8,520 bases of DNA from Pseudomonadota bacterium (lineage in GTDB: Bacteria > Pseudomonadota > Alphaproteobacteria > Acetobacterales > Acetobacteraceae): the NCBI GenBank assembly GCA_021808055.1, contig JAKBCH010000070.1:1-8520 (forward strand), written 5' to 3'. This document shows positions 6,366-8,520 of this stretch, in pieces. A program made the position numbers and the translations under genes. Position 1 is the first letter of the stretch, and each line of letters starts with the position of its first letter. Below the pieces are notes generated by a model. That model did no database searches. It was not told the origin of the DNA and saw only the letters and a program-made list of their open reading frames with translations.

Positions 6366-7457
6366 CTAGACGGATCGGGCCTGCCCGCGCAAGGCACGGT
6401 CAACCATGCGCGTATAGGCGGTAATGAATTTTTCCACAGAATCAGCTGCCATGTTCCATGGCAGCGAGACACGAATGGCCTGCCCTGCTAGGCTATCATA
6501 TCCCATGGCGGTAAGCACGTGACTCTGCGTCACCTTCCCCGATGAACAAGCCGACCCGGCGGAAACCGCAAATCCGGCCATGTCCAAGGCAATAAGCTGG
6601 GTCTCGGCCCGCACGCCAGGCAACGCCAAGCAGCTTGTATTTGGCAGGCGCGGTGCACCACCCCCCATCACCACGGCCCCGGCCTTGGCGCAGGCAACCT
6701 CTATCTGGTCACGCCATTGGCCAATCTGTTCAGCTTCATAGGAATCGTTCAGCGCCGCAGCCAAGCCCATAATCGCTGGCAGCGCCTGCGTGCCGCCACG
6801 GCGGCCCAATTCTTGTCCGCCGCCGCGCATCAGGGGATCAATTTCCAGACCAGGACGCGTCACAAGGCCCCCCGCCCCCATCGGTCCACCCATCTTATGC
6901 CCCGACAAGGCAACGCTCGCCGCCCCCAAAGCCAGCCAGTCGCGCGGCATACGGCCCGCTTCCTGAACCGCATCCACATGCAGCAGCGCGCCATGCGCGG
7001 CACATAGCCGGCCCGCCATGCCAATATCGTGCAACACGCCGGTCTCGTTATTGGCCGCCATCAGGCACAGCAGCGCATGGGGGGTGCGCGCCAGCATTTC
7101 CTCCAAACTGGCAAAATCCAGCGTGCCATCGTCATTCACGGGCACAAATATTGCCCCTTGGGCGGCGGCACGTATGGAGTCATGCTCCGTCGCGCCAACC
7201 AGCAGAGGCCGCCCCCGCCCCAGCGCATGAACGGCAAGCGCATTGGCCTCCGTTGCGCCGGCGCAGAAAATGACATCCGCCGGACGCGCCGCACAAAATT
7301 GCGCTACCTTTTCCCGTGCTTCCTCAAGCCGCTTGCGCGCCCAGCGCCCAGGCTGGTGGATAGACGAGGGATTTCCCGTTATCTCCAATGCTGCCAGCAG
7401 GGCAGCCCGCGCCGCCGGGCGCAATGGCTCGGAGGCATTCGCATCAAGATAAATCAT
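6366..7457 (-). CDS. Cysteine desulfurase, class I (NifS/IscS-like)
   Basis: This PLP-dependent enzyme converts cysteine to alanine and carries the sulfur as a protein persulfide. The product is 363 aa, about 40 shorter than E. coli IscS. Visible motifs are Y-L-D-A-N-A-S at the N-terminus, G-A-T-E-A-N (67-72), His92 in T-E-H-D, A-N-N-E-T-G (135-140), Asp162 in H-V-D-A, the PLP-binding Lys188 in S-G-H-K-M-G-G-P, G-G-G-Q-E-L-G-R-R-G-G-T (212-223), and the persulfide Cys304 in S-A-G-S-A-C-S-S-G-K. I-R-V-S-L-P-W (328-334) follows. The loop is the class I type, not the SufS type. ATG 7457 fits the family's M-I-Y-L-D start; an upstream TTG at 7493 would overlap cysE and is unlikely. There is no good ribosome site, and the start lies 4 bases after the cysE stop, suggesting coupling. 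The neighbours suggest service to MnmA, as with YrvO-MnmA in Bacillus, or a general housekeeping role. Confidence 0.93.
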   Translation of the reverse strand: MIYLDANASEPLRPAARAALLAALEITGNPSSIHQPGRWARKRLEEAREKVAQFCAARPADVIFCAGATEANALAVHALGRGRPLLVGATEHDSIRAAAQGAIFVPVNDDGTLDFASLEEMLARTPHALLCLMAANNETGVLHDIGMAGRLCAAHGALLHVDAVQEAGRMPRDWLALGAASVALSGHKMGGPMGAGGLVTRPGLEIDPLMRGGGQELGRRGGTQALPAIMGLAAALNDSYEAEQIGQWRDQIEVACAKAGAVVMGGGAPRLPNTSCLALPGVRAETQLIALDMAGFAVSAGSACSSGKVTQSHVLTAMGYDSLAGQAIRVSLPWNMAADSVEKFITAYTRMVDRALRGQARSV

Positions 7458-7461
7458 AGGG

Positions 7462-8121
7462 TTAGACGTCGAAGTTCTGTGGCAGCCGGGCAATCCGGTT
7501 TTCCAACGCGGTCAGCTCAGCGCGCAGCAGCTCCACCTCATGCAGCAGCGGGTCAAGGCATGGATCGCACGGCGTGCCATAGGCTTCGAAACGCGGCTTT
7601 CGCTCAGTCCGCTCCACCGGGCGGGCGGGAATGCCAACCACGGTAGTGTCCGCCGGCACGGGCGCCACGACAACGGCATTGGCGCCAACCCTGGCGTTAT
7701 CACCAATCTCAATCGCGCCTAGCACCTTGGCCCCCGCGCCAATAATGACATTATTGCCCACGGTTGGATGACGCTTGCCATGGGCCGAACTGGTGCCGCC
7801 CAATGTCACCTGATGGTAAATATAAACATCGTCGCCAACTTCGGCTGTTTCGCCGATGACAACCCCCATCCCATGATCGATGATAAATCGTCGACCAATC
7901 CGCGCACCAGGATGAATTTCTATCCCCGTGAGAAAACGCCCAATATGTGAGACAAACCGCCCCAGCGTGAACCAGCGATGCCGCCACAGGAAACTCGACA
8001 CACCATGAATAACAACAGCGTGCAGCCCCGGATAGCAGAGCAACACCTCCAAATGTGACCGGGCTGCGGGATCGCGTTCACGATATGCCCGGACCGTCTC
8101 CGCTAAAAACATAAGGGCCAT
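7462..8121 (-). CDS. cysE: Serine O-acetyltransferase
   Basis: The enzyme transfers acetyl from acetyl-CoA to L-serine, giving O-acetylserine, the committed step of cysteine synthesis. At 219 aa it is the short form, lacking most of the N-terminal helical domain of the 273-aa E. coli enzyme. A hexapeptide left-handed beta-helix runs from about residue 66 to 167. Catalytic residues are visible: Asp82-His83 in [12 protein letters not shown], and His118 in [16 protein letters not shown] forms the active-site wall. After V-G-I-P-A-R-P the tail has C-D-P-C (185-188) and a charged, probably coiled helix (about 192-213). The C-terminus ends in Val rather than the Ile that in E. coli plugs cysteine synthase. 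The start ATG 8121 has GGAA 6 bases upstream; ATG 8112 is an alternative. It is the first gene of the sulfur operon, 4 bp before the desulfurase gene. Confidence 0.95.
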   Translation of the reverse strand: MALMFLAETVRAYRERDPAARSHLEVLLCYPGLHAVVIHGVSSFLWRHRWFTLGRFVSHIGRFLTGIEIHPGARIGRRFIIDHGMGVVIGETAEVGDDVYIYHQVTLGGTSSAHGKRHPTVGNNVIIGAGAKVLGAIEIGDNARVGANAVVVAPVPADTTVVGIPARPVERTERKPRFEAYGTPCDPCLDPLLHEVELLRAELTALENRIARLPQNFDV

Positions 8122-8223
8122 GCGAATTTCCGTGGATAAACAGGCCAGAAGCAGTCTATATTAAGAAACCTTAGGGGAAACCCGTATTAAACCATCCGTA
8201 ATGTCACCCAAGATCTGGAGGAG

Positions 8224-8252
8224 CATTTAGTTATCCGGACCCGCGAGGTCAA
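8224..8252 (-). promoter_or_regulatory. Weak candidate promoter for the cysE operon
   Basis: On the minus strand TTGACC (complement of 8247-8252) is followed after 17 bases by TAAATG (complement of 8224-8229). The -35 is good and the -10 poor. It would give a leader of about 95 bases before cysE. The 244-bp cysE-hydrolase spacer shows no clearer promoter, riboswitch or operator that I can recognise. Confidence 0.22.
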
Positions 8253-8365
8253 CTTTCCACGGGATTGGACGCGCCAATGTGCGTAAGGTTGTCCGGTTTA
8301 TGTTTGGGGCCCTCCGCCGCAATACCAACAGACGACACGGAATTGATGAAAGACGAGTTAAAAGA

Positions 8366-8520
8366 ATGCCTGAAGTGATGTTCGCCGGCCCAGAAGGCCG
8401 CCTCGAAGGACGCTACCACCATGCCAAGGAGCACGGCGCCCCGCTGGCGCTGGTTTTGCATCCGCATCCGCTGCATGGCGGCACGATGAATAACCGTATT
8501 ACCTATTCCATGTACCAAGT
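8366..8520 (+). CDS. Small alpha/beta hydrolase, N-terminal part (gene runs off the right edge)
   Basis: The first 51 residues plus two bases are in the window. The start M-P-E-V-M-F-A-G-P-E-G-R-L-E-G-R-Y and the segment L-A-L-V-L-H-P-H-P-L-H-G-G-T-M-N-N (28-43) match a conserved alphaproteobacterial family of about 215-aa alpha/beta hydrolases (COG2945-like, from memory). H-P-H-P-x-x-G-G follows the strand that carries the oxyanion-hole region. The nucleophile Ser and the Asp/His of the triad would lie downstream, outside the window. The substrate is unknown. ATG 8366 fits the family N-terminus. The frame is open upstream to about 8231, with in-frame ATG 8300 and GTG 8279, but that extension is Arg-rich and does not resemble the family. 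The ribosome site is weak. The gene is divergent from cysE. Confidence 0.82.
   Translation, partial: MPEVMFAGPEGRLEGRYHHAKEHGAPLALVLHPHPLHGGTMNNRITYSMYQ

Noticed and set aside
7458..7493. A longer cysteine desulfurase starting at TTG 7493
   Set aside because: The extra residues do not resemble the family, whose members begin M-I-Y-L-D, and the start would lie inside cysE.
8217..8223. GGAGGAG, a near-perfect Shine-Dalgarno sequence on the plus strand
   Set aside because: No ATG, GTG or TTG lies at a usable distance; a TAG follows at 8228. It is probably chance, or at most a relic.
8388..8403. Inverted repeat CGGCC...GGCCG near the start of the hydrolase gene
   Set aside because: It is short, inside coding sequence, and explained by the GC-rich codons of the conserved G-P-E-G-R segment.

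Overview
The window looks like chromosomal DNA from an alphaproteobacterium, most likely the Acetobacteraceae or a close relative in the Rhodospirillales. The clues are a moderately high G+C content, the alphaproteobacterial style of SecD/SecF, an adrenodoxin-type ferredoxin, a CxxC-type MnmA, and a secreted-type protein with a C-terminal Hint domain of the sort common in acetic acid bacteria. The family-level assignment is inference. I see no rRNA, tRNA, CRISPR array, insertion sequence or phage gene.

Layout. At the left edge (1-204, minus) is the N-terminal end of a Gfo/Idh/MocA-type NAD-dependent oxidoreductase. Divergent from it are secD (290-1867) and secF (1877-2824), which form the accessory protein-translocation motor pair. 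A strikingly AT-rich 102-bp spacer with two perfect inverted repeats follows. It leads to a stand-alone EAL-domain gene (2927-3688, plus), whose 3' end overlaps by 31 bp the convergent Hint-domain gene (3658-4815, minus).

The right half is a compact minus-strand sulfur operon, read right to left: cysE (serine O-acetyltransferase), a class I cysteine desulfurase, a [2Fe-2S] ferredoxin, and mnmA (tRNA 2-thiouridylase). cysE and the desulfurase gene are 4 bp apart, and the ferredoxin and mnmA genes share an ATGA overlap. The set connects serine activation for cysteine synthesis to persulfide formation, electron transfer and U34 thiolation of tRNA. A sigma70-like promoter after mnmA probably gives the Hint gene its own transcription. 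Divergent from cysE, at the right edge (8366-8520, plus), begins a small alpha/beta-hydrolase gene.

The points most worth a second look are: (i) the MnmA three-cysteine set (C97-x2-C100 plus C197) translationally coupled to a ferredoxin, suggesting Fe-S-dependent tRNA thiolation; (ii) a hairpin able to hide the ribosome-binding site of the EAL gene in read-through transcripts; (iii) the degenerate loop 6 in that EAL protein; and (iv) the beta-rich passenger plus Hint protein, which may cleave itself.
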